DNA of 49,754 bases from Methylomonas rivi (GTDB taxonomy: Bacteria; Pseudomonadota; Gammaproteobacteria; Methylococcales; Methylomonadaceae): contig NZ_JANIBK010000016.1 of the NCBI RefSeq assembly GCF_024505165.1, forward strand, positions 1 to 49,754, read 5' to 3'. The number at the start of each line of letters is the position of its first letter. Within the stretch, counting starts at the first letter, position 1. Of this stretch, positions 38,078 to 47,374 are shown one piece after another. The position numbers and the translations under genes are program-made. The notes below the pieces were generated by a model, which was not told where the DNA came from, ran no database searches, and saw only the letters and a program-made list of their open reading frames with translations.

Positions 38078-39095
38078 CGGGCGCAACTGGCGGCAATGTC
38101 GCTAATTTGGCAAAGGCTTTTTCGCGTATGGCTTTTTCCAGCTCTGCGGCTTTGTCCGGGTTGTCCTTCAAAAACTGCTTGGCATTGTCCTTGCCTTGGC
38201 CGATTTTGTCGTTGTTGTAGCTGTACCAGGAACCAGACTTTTGTACGAAGCCGAATTCCACGCCCAGGTCGACCAGTTCGCCGAAGAAGGACACGCCTTC
38301 GCCGTACAGAATCTCGAAATCGGCCTGCTTGAACGGCGGTGCGACTTTGTTTTTGACCACTTTGACCCGGGTTTCGTTGCCGATCACCTCGTCGCCTTTC
38401 TTGATGGCGCCGATACGGCGGATATCCAGCCGAACCGACGCATAAAATTTCAAGGCGTTACCGCCGGTGGTGGTTTCCGGGTTGCCGAACATCACGCCGA
38501 TTTTCATCCGCAATTGGTTGATAAAAATCACCAGCGTATTTGAGCGCTTGATATTCGCGGTCAGTTTACGTAAGGCTTGCGACATCAAACGGGCTTGCAG
38601 CCCCATGTGCGAGTCGCCCATGTCGCCTTCGATTTCGGCTTTCGGCGTTAATGCCGCCACCGAGTCGACTACCACGATATCGACCGCGCCGGAACGTACC
38701 AGCATGTCGGTGATTTCCAGGGCCTGTTCGCCGGTATCCGGTTGCGATACCAGCAAATCGTCGATATTGACGCCGATTTTTTCCGCATAAACCGGGTCCA
38801 ACGCGTGCTCGGCATCGACAAACGCCGCCGTGCCGCCCAGTTTTTGCATTTGGGCTATGGTTTGCAAGGTCAAAGTGGTTTTGCCGGAGGACTCCGGCCC
38901 GTAAATTTCAATCACCCGGCCGCGCGGTAAACCGCCCACGCCCAAGGCAATATCCAAAGACAATGAACCGGTAGACACAACCTCAATATCGCGGGAGGCG
39001 GCGACATCGCCCATCCGCATGACCGAGCCTTTGCCGAACTGTTTCTCAATCTGCATCAATGCGGCGCCCAGCGCCTTTTTCTTGTTCTCGTCCAT
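38040..39095 (-). CDS. recA: Recombinase RecA
   Basis: Strand-exchange ATPase and SOS co-protease. 351 residues from ATG 39095 ([10 protein letters not shown]), preceded by GGGGATAAAA; the frame to 39116 is not needed. Walker [10 protein letters not shown] near residue 66, [34 protein letters not shown]2-loop region [16 protein letters not shown] and the acidic C-terminus (ADVEFVDGD) are visible. Overlaps recX, so the inhibitor is co-translated. Confidence 0.98.
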   Translation of the reverse strand: MDENKKKALGAALMQIEKQFGKGSVMRMGDVAASRDIEVVSTGSLSLDIALGVGGLPRGRVIEIYGPESSGKTTLTLQTIAQMQKLGGTAAFVDAEHALDPVYAEKIGVNIDDLLVSQPDTGEQALEITDMLVRSGAVDIVVVDSVAALTPKAEIEGDMGDSHMGLQARLMSQALRKLTANIKRSNTLVIFINQLRMKIGVMFGNPETTTGGNALKFYASVRLDIRRIGAIKKGDEVIGNETRVKVVKNKVAPPFKQADFEILYGEGVSFFGELVDLGVEFGFVQKSGSWYSYNNDKIGQGKDNAKQFLKDNPDKAAELEKAIREKAFAKLATLPPVAPDAEADVEFVDGD

Positions 39096-39134
39096 TTTTA
39101 TCCCCACACGATCCACAACTGGTTAAAGCCGCGC

Positions 39135-39165
39135 ATTATCACACAGATAGCCGCCTGTAAAACAG
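39135..39165 (-). promoter_or_regulatory. Possible recA promoter with short inverted CTGT/ACAG
   Basis: On the minus strand, TTTACA (39161-39156) and GATAAT (39140-39135) could be -35 and -10 boxes with a 15-nt spacer, 40 bp before the recA start. CTGTTTTACAG (39165-39155) overlaps the -35 but its half-sites are only 3 nt apart, not 8 as in the enterobacterial LexA box. Confidence 0.3.
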
Positions 39166-39213
39166 TTTCCATGCGATCTTGGCGGGCGTTTGCATAGACT
39201 GATTAATCTGATT

Positions 39214-39726
39214 CTACTGGCTGTCGATAATTTCCAGACAGCGTTGAAACGTACTCCGCACGATGAACAGCGTCATCACAATGGGATACAGTAGGTAATG
39301 GTCCGGCATCGCCAGCCCGATCAGCACAGCCACGGCCAACGCGCAGGTATCAAAACGCGACAGATATTGCTGCAGATAACGCAAAGCCTCCCGCGATTCG
39401 CGGTCGAAGCGGGGCGCTTTATTGATGAAGGCCAGCAGCATCCAGCCGCAAAGCAAAGCATAGTAGATGGGGAACACATGAAACATCGGCGAACCTTTGC
39501 TGAACAAGGGCTCCCAGTAACCGTACCAGGCCCATAAAACGCTACAGCAGAAACCGTCCTGCCAGACGCTGCTTGACAGTTTTTTCAAGCAACCGCCCAA
39601 CAAAAACAGCCCGGCCAGACCGGCTCCGGCCATCCATACCGGCTCATCGTTAAGGAAAGGCAAATAGAGACTCTGGGTTTGCACCAGCGTCGTCAACACG
39701 ATACAGAAGATGATGAAAATAGGCAT
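39214..39726 (-). CDS. Membrane protein of unknown function
   Basis: 170 residues with about five hydrophobic segments (1-18, 30-47, 58-70, 83-100, 127-155). ATG 39726. Between helices 4 and 5 is a charged loop (KAPRFDRESREALRYLQQYLSRFD). No motif recognised. It lies between the SRPBCC gene and recA on the same strand, 33 bp after the former, so they may be one unit. Confidence 0.78.
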   Translation of the reverse strand: MPIFIIFCIVLTTLVQTQSLYLPFLNDEPVWMAGAGLAGLFLLGGCLKKLSSSVWQDGFCCSVLWAWYGYWEPLFSKGSPMFHVFPIYYALLCGWMLLAFINKAPRFDRESREALRYLQQYLSRFDTCALAVAVLIGLAMPDHYLLYPIVMTLFIVRSTFQRCLEIIDSQ

Positions 39727-39759
39727 TGGGATAAACCGGCTTGAACCAAAAGCCCTAAT

Positions 39760-40224
39760 TTACACGCCCACGCCCCATTTGGCATGCAAATAAGCTTGCC
39801 GGGTGTCGAAAATCCGTTGCAGTTTTTTACGAATCAGCAAACTGTGCATGATCCGCCCGAACCAGCCGAACGGCATGGCATAAAACACAATGTCTTCCAT
39901 GACAATATGCCCCTGCTGTTCGGTCAGGCACACTTCGTGACTCCAAAACTTGAACGGGCCGACCGCTTGTTGATAGACAAACCGGTGCGGCTCGTCGCAG
40001 TGGCTGATTTCCGACAACCAGGGCATAGCCCTGCCGAACACGGCTCTCATCCGGTAAGCTATCATCAGGCCGGTGTAAATTTTTGCCGGAACCTTCGAGG
40101 TAATTTCAACGTTAAAAAAGTCCGGGGTGATCTGGTTCAGGTAATGCGGCGAGGAAAAGAAATCCCAGGCTTCCTGACGTGTCAGCGTTAATGCCTGCCG
40201 GCGATAGAGTTGATAAAGATTCAT
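39760..40224 (-). CDS. SRPBCC (START-like) ligand-binding protein
   Basis: 154 residues, similar to the uncharacterised SRPBCC proteins described as 'ligand-binding' or coenzyme-Q-binding-like. Visible: LTRQEAWDFFSSPHYLNQITPDFFNVEI at the N-terminus, then the beta strands (HRFVYQQAVGPFKFWSHE, HIVMEDIVFYAMPFG) and the C-terminal amphipathic helix (LLIRKKLQRIFDTRQAYL). It likely binds a hydrophobic ligand; which one cannot be told. ATG 40224, divergent from the SOUL gene. Confidence 0.82.
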   Translation of the reverse strand: MNLYQLYRRQALTLTRQEAWDFFSSPHYLNQITPDFFNVEITSKVPAKIYTGLMIAYRMRAVFGRAMPWLSEISHCDEPHRFVYQQAVGPFKFWSHEVCLTEQQGHIVMEDIVFYAMPFGWFGRIMHSLLIRKKLQRIFDTRQAYLHAKWGVGV

Positions 40225-40338
40225 AGGCTTAATCCTGAAAGATCAACTGGAGCACGTCAGCAATCTACCGCAAAAAAAATATTTCGCGGCATACTGGAAG
40301 CCGAGGGCGATTTGTCGCCATTATTCCCGGACTTGCAA

Positions 40339-40959
40339 ATGATAAAAACGTTAATGCAACTATTGGCAAGCCTGTTTTTAGCGGGGTGCTCCATACTTGG
40401 TATACGCAACAGCGCGGAAGCCGCGTACACGTTGATTTTGCAAGACGGCGACATTGAAATCCGCGCCTATCGGCCTTTACTGATCGCGGAAACCCACGTA
40501 GACGCCGATTACGCCAACAGCGGTTCGGTAGGGTTTAACCGTCTGGCCGGCTATATTTTCGGTAACAATCGCCAACAGCAAAAAATGGCCATGACCACGC
40601 CGGTTTACCGGGAACAGCAAGGCGAAAAAATAGCCATGACCGCTCCGGTGTTACAGCAAAAATCCGCCGGACATTGGCGCATGGCGTTCGTGATGCCGCC
40701 GGAATACACGTTATCCACCCTGCCCGAACCGCTGGATCCTCTGGTGGAAATCAAACAACTACCCGCCAAAAAGGTCGCCGTGCTGCGGTATTCCGGCAGT
40801 TTGAGCGAGGAAAAAATCAGCACGATGGCAGACGAATTAAGTGCCTGGCTGAACCGGCATGCTTATAAAGCCCTATCGCCCGCGCGCTCGGTGGCTTACG
40901 ATCCGCCCTGGACGATCCCGGCATTACGCCGCAACGAAGTACATATCGATATAGAATGA
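40339..40959 (+). CDS. SOUL-family haem-binding lipoprotein
   Basis: 206 residues from ATG 40339; the open frame goes back to 40210, but only this start puts the lipobox (LFLAGC) at the end of a signal peptide. The SOUL domain follows: YTLILQDGDIEIRAYRPLLIAET, FNRLAGYIFGNN, KMAMTTPVYRE and KIAMTAPVLQQ, WTIPALRRNEVHIDI. The paired M-T-x-P-V motifs are typical of the family. Likely a haem/tetrapyrrole-binding protein anchored in the envelope. It converges on yejF with 1 bp between stop codons. Confidence 0.9.
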   Translation: MIKTLMQLLASLFLAGCSILGIRNSAEAAYTLILQDGDIEIRAYRPLLIAETHVDADYANSGSVGFNRLAGYIFGNNRQQQKMAMTTPVYREQQGEKIAMTAPVLQQKSAGHWRMAFVMPPEYTLSTLPEPLDPLVEIKQLPAKKVAVLRYSGSLSEEKISTMADELSAWLNRHAYKALSPARSVAYDPPWTIPALRRNEVHIDIE

Positions 40960-40960
40960 G

Positions 40961-42571
40961 TTAATGCTTCCGCGTGGACTGCAGTTTTGGCACGGCCGCC
41001 AGCAAGGTTTTGGTGTAAGCATGCCGGGGCTGGGTTAAAACCTGTTCGACCAGTCCTTGTTCGACGATTTTACCCCGGTACATCACCGCCACTTCGTCGG
41101 CCATTTCCGCCACCACGCCCAGATTGTGGGTGATCAGCAAAAAGCTCAGGCTTTGCTGTTTTTGCAGTTCTTTCAGCAAGGCGATGATTTGCGCCTGTAC
41201 CGAAACATCCAATGCGCTGGTCGGCTCGTCGCAAATAATCAGTTTGGGTTCCACGGCCAGCGCCCGGGCAATACAGATACGCTGCCTCTGGCCGCCGGAA
41301 AATTCGTGCGGATAACGCAAGGCGGCATCAGCAGGTAAATCCACTTGCTGCAGCAATTCAGCCACCCGGCTTTGCATCAGCGGACGAGTGATGTCCGATC
41401 GCAATGCACGCAAGCCTTCGGCGATAATGTCGCCCACCAGCATTCTGGGATTCATGGCCGCGAACGGGTCTTGAAACACGATCTGCATGGCCGCCCGTTG
41501 TTTCCGCAAGGCTTCGCCCTGCAATTGCGTCAAATCGATGTCATCAAACAACACCCGCCCGGCATGGGCCGGAATCAGATTCAACAAGCCCTTGCCCATG
41601 CTGGTTTTACCGCAGCCGGATTCTCCGACCAGCGCCAGCGTGGTGCCGGCATGCAGTTCAAAATCCACCCCATCCACGGCTTTGACATGACCTACCACGC
41701 GTTTGAAAATGCCTTTGCGGATCGGGTAATAGACCTTGAAATCCTCCACCTTCAACAACGGCGGCTTGTTTTGGGCGACTCGATCCAGGCAGCTTTCCAT
41801 CTTCGGCAAAGCCGCCAGTAATTTCAAACTGTAAGGGTGCTTGGCTTGCCGAAAAAATTCGCCGGTGGCGGCGGTTTCGACTATCTTGCCTTTTTGCATC
41901 ACCGCGATGCGATCGGCGATATTGGATACCAGAGCCAAATCGTGACTGATCAGCCACAAGGCCATGCCGGTTTGCTGCTGCAGATTTTTCAGCAAGTCCA
42001 GAATCTGCGCCTGTATGGTCACATCCAGCGCCGTGGTCGGCTCATCCGCGATCAGCAAATCCGGTTTGCCGGCCAGCGCAATCGCAATCATCACCCGCTG
42101 CCGTTGGCCGCCGGACAATTGATGCGGATATTCGTTGATGCGGCGCTCGGGTTCCGGAATTTCCACCTGTTTGATCAGTTCCAATACCCGTTGCCTGACC
42201 TCGTCCTTGGCTAGTTGAAAATGGATATTCAATACTTCGGCAACCTGCTCGCCGATCGTCATGACCGGATTCAGCGACGACATCGGGTCCTGGAAAATCA
42301 AACCGATGCGGCGACCGCGCAGCCTGCAAAAATCGATTTCCGGAATTTTCAGCAAATCCCGGTCTTGTAAAACCATGCCTGCTGCCTGCATCTGCGCGTT
42401 ATTCGGCAACAACCGCAGCACCGACAACGCGGTAATGGATTTACCGGAACCGGATTCACCGACCAAAGCAAAGGTTTCGCCGGAACGGATTTCGAAGCTG
42501 ATGTCGTCGACGACTTTATTTTGGAAGCTAAAGCTAACCGATAAATGTTCGACTGATAACAAGGGCTTCAT
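40961..42571 (-). CDS. yejF: Peptide ABC transporter, fused dual ATPase (YejF-type)
   Basis: 536-residue protein with two ABC ATPase domains. Each has Walker A (GESGSGKS near 39-46; GESGCGKTS in the second), the signature LSGGQRQRV or FSGGQRQRI, and Walker B ([24 protein letters not shown]). Powers uptake through YejB/YejE; relatives import oligopeptides or microcin C. ATG 42571 directly follows the stop of the inserted DUF4276 gene (TAGATG). Here it is separated from yejE by a 1.8-kb gene pair. Confidence 0.95.
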   Translation of the reverse strand: MKPLLSVEHLSVSFSFQNKVVDDISFEIRSGETFALVGESGSGKSITALSVLRLLPNNAQMQAAGMVLQDRDLLKIPEIDFCRLRGRRIGLIFQDPMSSLNPVMTIGEQVAEVLNIHFQLAKDEVRQRVLELIKQVEIPEPERRINEYPHQLSGGQRQRVMIAIALAGKPDLLIADEPTTALDVTIQAQILDLLKNLQQQTGMALWLISHDLALVSNIADRIAVMQKGKIVETAATGEFFRQAKHPYSLKLLAALPKMESCLDRVAQNKPPLLKVEDFKVYYPIRKGIFKRVVGHVKAVDGVDFELHAGTTLALVGESGCGKTSMGKGLLNLIPAHAGRVLFDDIDLTQLQGEALRKQRAAMQIVFQDPFAAMNPRMLVGDIIAEGLRALRSDITRPLMQSRVAELLQQVDLPADAALRYPHEFSGGQRQRICIARALAVEPKLIICDEPTSALDVSVQAQIIALLKELQKQQSLSFLLITHNLGVVAEMADEVAVMYRGKIVEQGLVEQVLTQPRHAYTKTLLAAVPKLQSTRKH

Positions 42572-43276
42572 CTAGGCAGTTCCTAAATCGGTTAATTGCT
42601 GATACCAATCAGCAAAATGTTTGCACTCTGCACATAATTTATCGATACCGATGTTTTGAATCGCCAGCGGGCCATGATAGGTCTTACGGTAAGATTTTTT
42701 GGAGCTGGCAAAAATTTGTACTGACTCCAAAGCCTTCTTGATGCGTTCGGAAGGTTTAGTTTCATAGCTATTATTAATGTGCTCAGGTGTTTCAAAGTCG
42801 CTACGATCAGCTTGTAACTTAATTAATGCTTTTGACCATTCTGAATGAATATCCGTTAATTTTGAAATGTCTGAGAATAGTAACCCTTCAAACTCATAAG
42901 GCTGAATGTAAGGCACAAAGCGATTTAAATATGTATTATTTGATTGAGCAATATCATCTTTCAGCGCTTGTTCGAGAAACTGAGTTCTTTGATAAACATC
43001 GATTATCGCCTGACTTTTCTCATAACCAGGAAAGCGTTTTTCCAGTCCATACAGATCAAAAAAAGTGGTGATAATAGTAGCATTTTCTTCTTTCAGGCAA
43101 TTAAGGATAAACAGCTTTACCCGATCATAATTTAAAGCCCCTCCTCTATGACCTCGTGAAGTTGTAACACCGCGTCCAGTCAAAAAAATCTGCTGATGAG
43201 CCAGTTTTGGTGCCAAAACATTTCGTACAAAAGTTTCTTCAGTTGGCCCTTCGCAGACAACATAAACGCGCATCAT
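42572..43276 (-). CDS. DUF4276 protein, TOPRIM-like; partner of AAA ATPase
   Basis: About 234 residues. ATG 43276 overlaps the AAA stop by one base (TAATG), with a second ATG at 43273. It opens with MRVYVVCEGPTEETFVRNVL, where E8 (CEGPTEE) matches the first acidic residue of TOPRIM-like folds, and TIITTFFDLYGL supplies D73 in the position of the second acidic motif. The C-terminal half (PYIQPYEFEGLLFSD, ETKPSERIKKAL, YRKTYHGPLAIQNIG) is typical of DUF4276. Such proteins pair with an AAA15/21-type ATPase in modules with the same plan as AbiL or PARIS defence systems; a nuclease or effector role is inferred. Lower GC than the flanking yej genes. Confidence 0.85.
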   Translation of the reverse strand: MMRVYVVCEGPTEETFVRNVLAPKLAHQQIFLTGRGVTTSRGHRGGALNYDRVKLFILNCLKEENATIITTFFDLYGLEKRFPGYEKSQAIIDVYQRTQFLEQALKDDIAQSNNTYLNRFVPYIQPYEFEGLLFSDISKLTDIHSEWSKALIKLQADRSDFETPEHINNSYETKPSERIKKALESVQIFASSKKSYRKTYHGPLAIQNIGIDKLCAECKHFADWYQQLTDLGTA

Positions 43277-44361
43277 TAGGCTGGCCTCCCGCCAATAATG
43301 TTTTGCTTCCACAAATCTCCTAAGCTGTAATCCATTAGCCAATCCGTTAATTGGGATTCATCGAGCCGTCGAAAAGTAGATGCATTATTGACTCGATCCA
43401 CCACAATTAAATCGTTGACTGAGAAATAATTGATTAACTCGACCGACTGTGTAGAGATGATTAACTGAGTACTTTCCGAAGCAAGCTTTATCAAATCAGC
43501 TAAAACACCCAAAGCATAAGGATGTAAACCTAACTCCGGCTCATCAATCAAGATGGTGTCGGCCATCAATAACTTAGGTTGTAATAGCAAAGTTGCAAGA
43601 CAAATAAACCTCAAAGTACCATCTGACAATACATGTCCTTTGAAAGGAGTATCTGGGTTGCCGATTTCTTTCCATTCCAGTTGAATTGATTCTTCGCCTT
43701 CACGAATAATAAAATCATCGAAGAATGGAGCAACTAACCGTATTGTTTTAATAATTAGAGAATAATTTTGTGGAAACTTAAGTTTTAGTCTATTTAAAAA
43801 TGCCGCCAAATTTGAGGCATCCGGCTTGAGTCTTAAGTTATCTGACACTGAGTGAATTTGCTTAACTAATGCCGTATCACTAGTGTCATGAAAATGATAG
43901 ACGCGCCAACTTTCTATAGCAGGTTTAATGTACTGAGCATAATGATGCTTGGATTCTTTTAGCAACGATTCATCATTGCCAGAGTTGATGATTGTTGATG
44001 AAGGGTAAGGCGCAATCACACTACCGTCATAACAAAGCTCTTCTCTAACAAATACAAGTCTATTATCTAGAGTGGGCCTCAGAGAAAACTCGTAGCTATT
44101 ATGGCCAAAATGAAATGCCAAGGACATTTGAGTAGTTTTTTTTCGCCCATAATATAATAATAAATCCGGGCCACCGTTCATTTGAACATATGCTTTAAGA
44201 TTTCTATCATATATGTTGGCCAAGAACTTAAATGCAGAAATAAAATTACTTTTACCTGCGCCATTAGCACCTAACAAAATATTTATTTCGTTTAATTCAA
44301 GGCCTTTCAAGCTGTGAATTGACTTGTAGCCGCTAATACTAAGTTTTTTTAATCTAGACAT
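43276..44361 (-). CDS. AAA15/21-type ABC ATPase of a putative defence pair
   Basis: 361 residues from ATG 44361 (MSRLKKLSISGYKSI); a TTG at 44367 is the other option. SMC/Rad50-like single-chain ATPase: Walker A GANGAGKS (31-38), an N-terminal GYKSI..LKGLEL typical of OLD-like ATPases, signature region HVLSDGTLRFICLATLL, Walker B TILIDEPELGLHP (D273, E274) and the switch-H region QLIISTQSVELINYF. All ATP-binding elements are present. It is followed by the overlapping DUF4276 gene and lies 14 bp after yejE. AT-rich and probably acquired. Likely senses something during infection and controls the DUF4276 protein (inference). Confidence 0.88.
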   Translation of the reverse strand: MSRLKKLSISGYKSIHSLKGLELNEINILLGANGAGKSNFISAFKFLANIYDRNLKAYVQMNGGPDLLLYYGRKKTTQMSLAFHFGHNSYEFSLRPTLDNRLVFVREELCYDGSVIAPYPSSTIINSGNDESLLKESKHHYAQYIKPAIESWRVYHFHDTSDTALVKQIHSVSDNLRLKPDASNLAAFLNRLKLKFPQNYSLIIKTIRLVAPFFDDFIIREGEESIQLEWKEIGNPDTPFKGHVLSDGTLRFICLATLLLQPKLLMADTILIDEPELGLHPYALGVLADLIKLASESTQLIISTQSVELINYFSVNDLIVVDRVNNASTFRRLDESQLTDWLMDYSLGDLWKQNIIGGRPA

Positions 44362-44375
44362 AATCAATTCATCGT

Positions 44376-45719
44376 TTAACTTGCTTGAGCTCGTCTCGGA
44401 TCAAACGCATCCCTGACGCTATCGGCAAACAAATTCGCCGCCAGCACCAGCGCGAACATGAAGACGAAGGCCGCCGTCAGCGACCACCACACCACCGGCT
44501 CTCTGGCCATTTCCAGGCGGGCGCTGTTGATCATGTTGCCCCAGCTGTGTGTGGTGGGGTCGACGCCGATGTTGATGTAGGACAGCACCGCTTCGGCCAG
44601 TACCAGTGAACTGAAATCCAGCACCACACTGATCAGCACGATGTGCATGACGTTGGGCAGGATGTGGCGGAACAGGATCATGGCCGGTTTGACACCCAGG
44701 GCTTGCGCGGCCAACACGTATTCCATTTCCCGCAGCTTTAGGGTTTCGGCGCGTAGCAAGCGACATAGGCCGGTCCAGCTGGTCACGCCCAAAATCAGGC
44801 ATAGAAACAGCAAGCGCATGTCGGCGCGCACCAGCAGATTGTTGAAATTTTCCGGGTGGTTGGTCATGTAGACCTGCACCATCAGAATCGAAGCGGCTAT
44901 CAATAACACACTGGGAATGGAATTGAGCGTGGTGTAGATGAATTGAATCACATCGTCGACCCAGCCCTTGAAAAACCCGGCCATGATACCGAATACGATG
45001 GCTAGCGGCAGCATGACCAAGGTGGTCAGGGAACCGATCACCAGGCCGGTGCGTATGCTTTTCAGGGTTTGATAAAACACGTCCTCGCCGACCTTATCGG
45101 TACCCAGCACGTGGTAATACGCCGACAGGGAAAACAAGGTATAACAGCCGCTCACCACCAAGAACAAGGCGGCCCATACGGCCTTGCTGCTGGCGCTGCG
45201 CCATAAAACCCGGCGCCGTTCGTGTTGGTCGCCCCAAGCCAGCAATAACACCATCAGCATCAGGCCCGCACCCCTGCTGAATCCGCTAAGCGTTTTATCG
45301 AAAACATCGCCCGCCCATTCCGTTTCGGGATCGGCCAGATGCGCGCCGCCGTATTGCAGGCGCGGATAATCCCAGCGGGTGGAGCCGTCGTCTAGGGCTA
45401 GCGTTTCCTTGGCATAGCCATGGACTGCAAACGGCGCGGAATAGGTTTTCTCGCCGTGTTTGCGCATGGTGTCGCAAGCCACGTCCAGCAAGCTGACGGC
45501 TTCGTTACCGCGACTGTCGCCGTCTTTAAAATGTATCGAATCGGCCAAACCGATCAGCGCGAAACATAGCAGCAAGGTCAAAGAGGCCATTGCAACCGGA
45601 CTGGCGGCGATTTTTTTTAACGGCCTGCGCATGTGCTGTTGCCGGCCTAAATACCAGGCAAACACCACGCTGGTTACCACCAACAGATAAATCAACGCGT
45701 CTGTCCACAGCACGATCAT
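44376..45719 (-). CDS. yejE: Peptide ABC transporter permease (YejE-type)
   Basis: 447 residues, inner-membrane permease. The C-terminal part has the binding-protein-dependent transport motif ALGVKPAMILFRHILPN and six helices. The N-terminal ~190 residues include two additional hydrophobic stretches (8-24; 43-62) and a periplasmic region with KTYSAPFAVHGYAKETLAL. E. coli YejE is about 340 residues, so this one is roughly 100 longer. The ATG overlaps the yejB stop (TAATG), so they are translationally coupled. Confidence 0.93.
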   Translation of the reverse strand: MIVLWTDALIYLLVVTSVVFAWYLGRQQHMRRPLKKIAASPVAMASLTLLLCFALIGLADSIHFKDGDSRGNEAVSLLDVACDTMRKHGEKTYSAPFAVHGYAKETLALDDGSTRWDYPRLQYGGAHLADPETEWAGDVFDKTLSGFSRGAGLMLMVLLLAWGDQHERRRVLWRSASSKAVWAALFLVVSGCYTLFSLSAYYHVLGTDKVGEDVFYQTLKSIRTGLVIGSLTTLVMLPLAIVFGIMAGFFKGWVDDVIQFIYTTLNSIPSVLLIAASILMVQVYMTNHPENFNNLLVRADMRLLFLCLILGVTSWTGLCRLLRAETLKLREMEYVLAAQALGVKPAMILFRHILPNVMHIVLISVVLDFSSLVLAEAVLSYINIGVDPTTHSWGNMINSARLEMAREPVVWWSLTAAFVFMFALVLAANLFADSVRDAFDPRRAQAS

Positions 45720-46696
45720 TAGCTTAACCTCACGCGCGGGTCGACCAGGGTATAGGAAATATCGGTCAGCAGCAGGCCGGCGATATAGAGCACCGAGCCC
45801 AAAAACACCATGGAGCGGACGATGGCGAAATCCTGCCGATTAATGGCATCGATGGTGTAACTGCCCAGGCCGGGGATGCTGAAAAACGATTCCATAATCA
45901 GACTACCCATAAACAACAACGGCAATACCACCACCACACCGGTCAGAATTGGGATCATGGCGTTTTTCAGCACGTGCTTGAACAATACCTGGGTTTCGGT
46001 AAGGCCTTTGGCGCGGGCGGTACGCACGTAATCTTTTTCCACTTCTTCCAGAAAAAGCGTCCGGTACCAGCGCGCGCCGGAACCGATGCCGGCCACCACG
46101 CTGATAATCACCGGCAGAATTAAAAACTTGAGCGCCGCCAATCCGCTGTCGTAACCGGAAATCGGCACCAGCTTCAGCAGTTTGCCGATCAGGAACTGCC
46201 CGCCGATGATGTAAAACAACGACGATACCGACATCAGCATCACGCACAACACGCTGCTGCCCAGTTCGACATAAGTATTGCGGAACAGCACCATCAACAG
46301 CGCCAGCGTGATATTCACCAGCAAGCCGACGATCAAGGACGGCAAGGCCAGTGCCAGACTGGGCCACATGCGCTGGCGAATGTCGGTACCAATGTTGCGG
46401 CCGCTGTCGGAAATGCCGAAATCGAACAAAAACAGGTTCACCGATTTTTGATAGAAAATGGTGTCGGTCAGTTGTTTGCCGCCCGCCTGTCCGCCATTCC
46501 ACAAAAGCGGCAAATCGTAACCGTGCTGATGCTTCCAGTTTTGAATCGCTTGTTCGGTGACGTGCTTTTGCCCCAGCTGCATGCGGGCCATATCGTCCGG
46601 ACTATTGACCACGAAAAACAGCACAAAAGTCAGCACATTGACCGCCATCAACAGCGGCAAGGCGTAAAGAAAGCGGCGAATGATATACGTGATCAT
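45719..46696 (-). CDS. yejB: Peptide ABC transporter permease (YejB-type)
   Basis: 325-residue permease with an N-terminal helix (MITYIIRRFLYALPLLMAVNVLTF) and the cytoplasmic coupling motif RTARAKGLTETQVLFKHVLKNAMIP. Works as a heterodimer with YejE. ATG 46696. It lies 49 bp after the PIN toxin gene, and the yejA gene is upstream of that, so the toxin-antitoxin pair interrupts yejA-yejB. Confidence 0.95.
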   Translation of the reverse strand: MITYIIRRFLYALPLLMAVNVLTFVLFFVVNSPDDMARMQLGQKHVTEQAIQNWKHQHGYDLPLLWNGGQAGGKQLTDTIFYQKSVNLFLFDFGISDSGRNIGTDIRQRMWPSLALALPSLIVGLLVNITLALLMVLFRNTYVELGSSVLCVMLMSVSSLFYIIGGQFLIGKLLKLVPISGYDSGLAALKFLILPVIISVVAGIGSGARWYRTLFLEEVEKDYVRTARAKGLTETQVLFKHVLKNAMIPILTGVVVVLPLLFMGSLIMESFFSIPGLGSYTIDAINRQDFAIVRSMVFLGSVLYIAGLLLTDISYTLVDPRVRLS

Positions 46697-46745
46697 ATTA
46701 AATAAAACTTATCGGTGGACGCTTGAGCATAAATTGCAACTGCCG

Positions 46746-47126
46746 TTATTTTTCAATGAGCAAAACATCCTCGGTATAGACTTGAAACGCCTTGTCGTAG
46801 GTTACTATCCGCAAGCTTTCGCATCGCGCTTGCGCAATGAGTAAACGATCGAACGGATCTTTGTGGTGCGGGGCTAATTGTTGAATCGCTTGCGCATGAA
46901 ACGGCGTCATGTTCAGCCATTGAAAGCCCTGCGCCTGTATGTCTTCCGCGAAAGCCGGGGTGGGCAACGGCAATTTTCCCAGTCCATTTTTAATCGCCAT
47001 TTCCCAAATCGAAACCGCGCTGACGAAAGCGCCTTCTTGCTGAATTTTTTCGACCAGCCACAAGGGCTCGATCCGCCCCATCAACCAATCGTAAACAATG
47101 CAGGTATCAAGCAACAGACGCATCAT
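46746..47126 (-). CDS. PIN-domain toxin (VapC-like)
   Basis: About 126 residues from ATG 47126 (a second ATG at 47123). The open frame extends to 47213 but that part overlaps the antitoxin. Acidic active-site residues of the PIN RNase are visible: LLLDTCIVYDW (first Asp), VSAVSIWEMAIK (Glu), HHKDPFDRLLIAQA (Asp) and IVTYDKAF (Asp). Probably cleaves RNA when free of antitoxin. Overlaps the antitoxin gene by 20 nt, the usual coupled arrangement. Confidence 0.93.
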   Translation of the reverse strand: MMRLLLDTCIVYDWLMGRIEPLWLVEKIQQEGAFVSAVSIWEMAIKNGLGKLPLPTPAFAEDIQAQGFQWLNMTPFHAQAIQQLAPHHKDPFDRLLIAQARCESLRIVTYDKAFQVYTEDVLLIEK

Positions 47127-47358
47127 CCGTTCCATTGAACAAATCGGCGATTTCGGCATTGGTTTCGGCGGAATCCCAATCGGTAGAATACACCACCCGC
47201 TGTAACCAAGCACCGGGCGGCGAAACTTTGGGCGCGCTGTATTTAACGAGCTTGGCGACCGGTACCCCGTTACGGGCGATAATCACCTCTTCGTCTCGCT
47301 CGGCGGCAACCACCAGACTGGACAAATTGTTTTTGGCTTCCAAAATATTAACTTGCAT
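47107..47358 (-). CDS. Phd/YefM-family antitoxin
   Basis: 83 residues. N-terminal Phd fold MQVNILEAKNNLSSLVVAAE then GEEV-like RDEEVIIARNGVPVAKLVKY, the usual DNA-binding part; the acidic C-terminal tail (DSAETNAEIADLFNGTDD) binds the PIN toxin. ATG 47358. Upstream palindromes form a likely autoregulatory operator. The unit sits between yejA (stop 47458) and yejB. Confidence 0.93.
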   Translation of the reverse strand: MQVNILEAKNNLSSLVVAAERDEEVIIARNGVPVAKLVKYSAPKVSPPGAWLQRVVYSTDWDSAETNAEIADLFNGTDDASVA

Positions 47359-47374
47359 CGCATGCCCCTACAGC

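Noticed and set aside
39096-39213. Canonical LexA box upstream of recA
   Set aside because: No CTG-N10-CAG match was found; only a shorter CTGT-N3-ACAG, kept as a weak observation.
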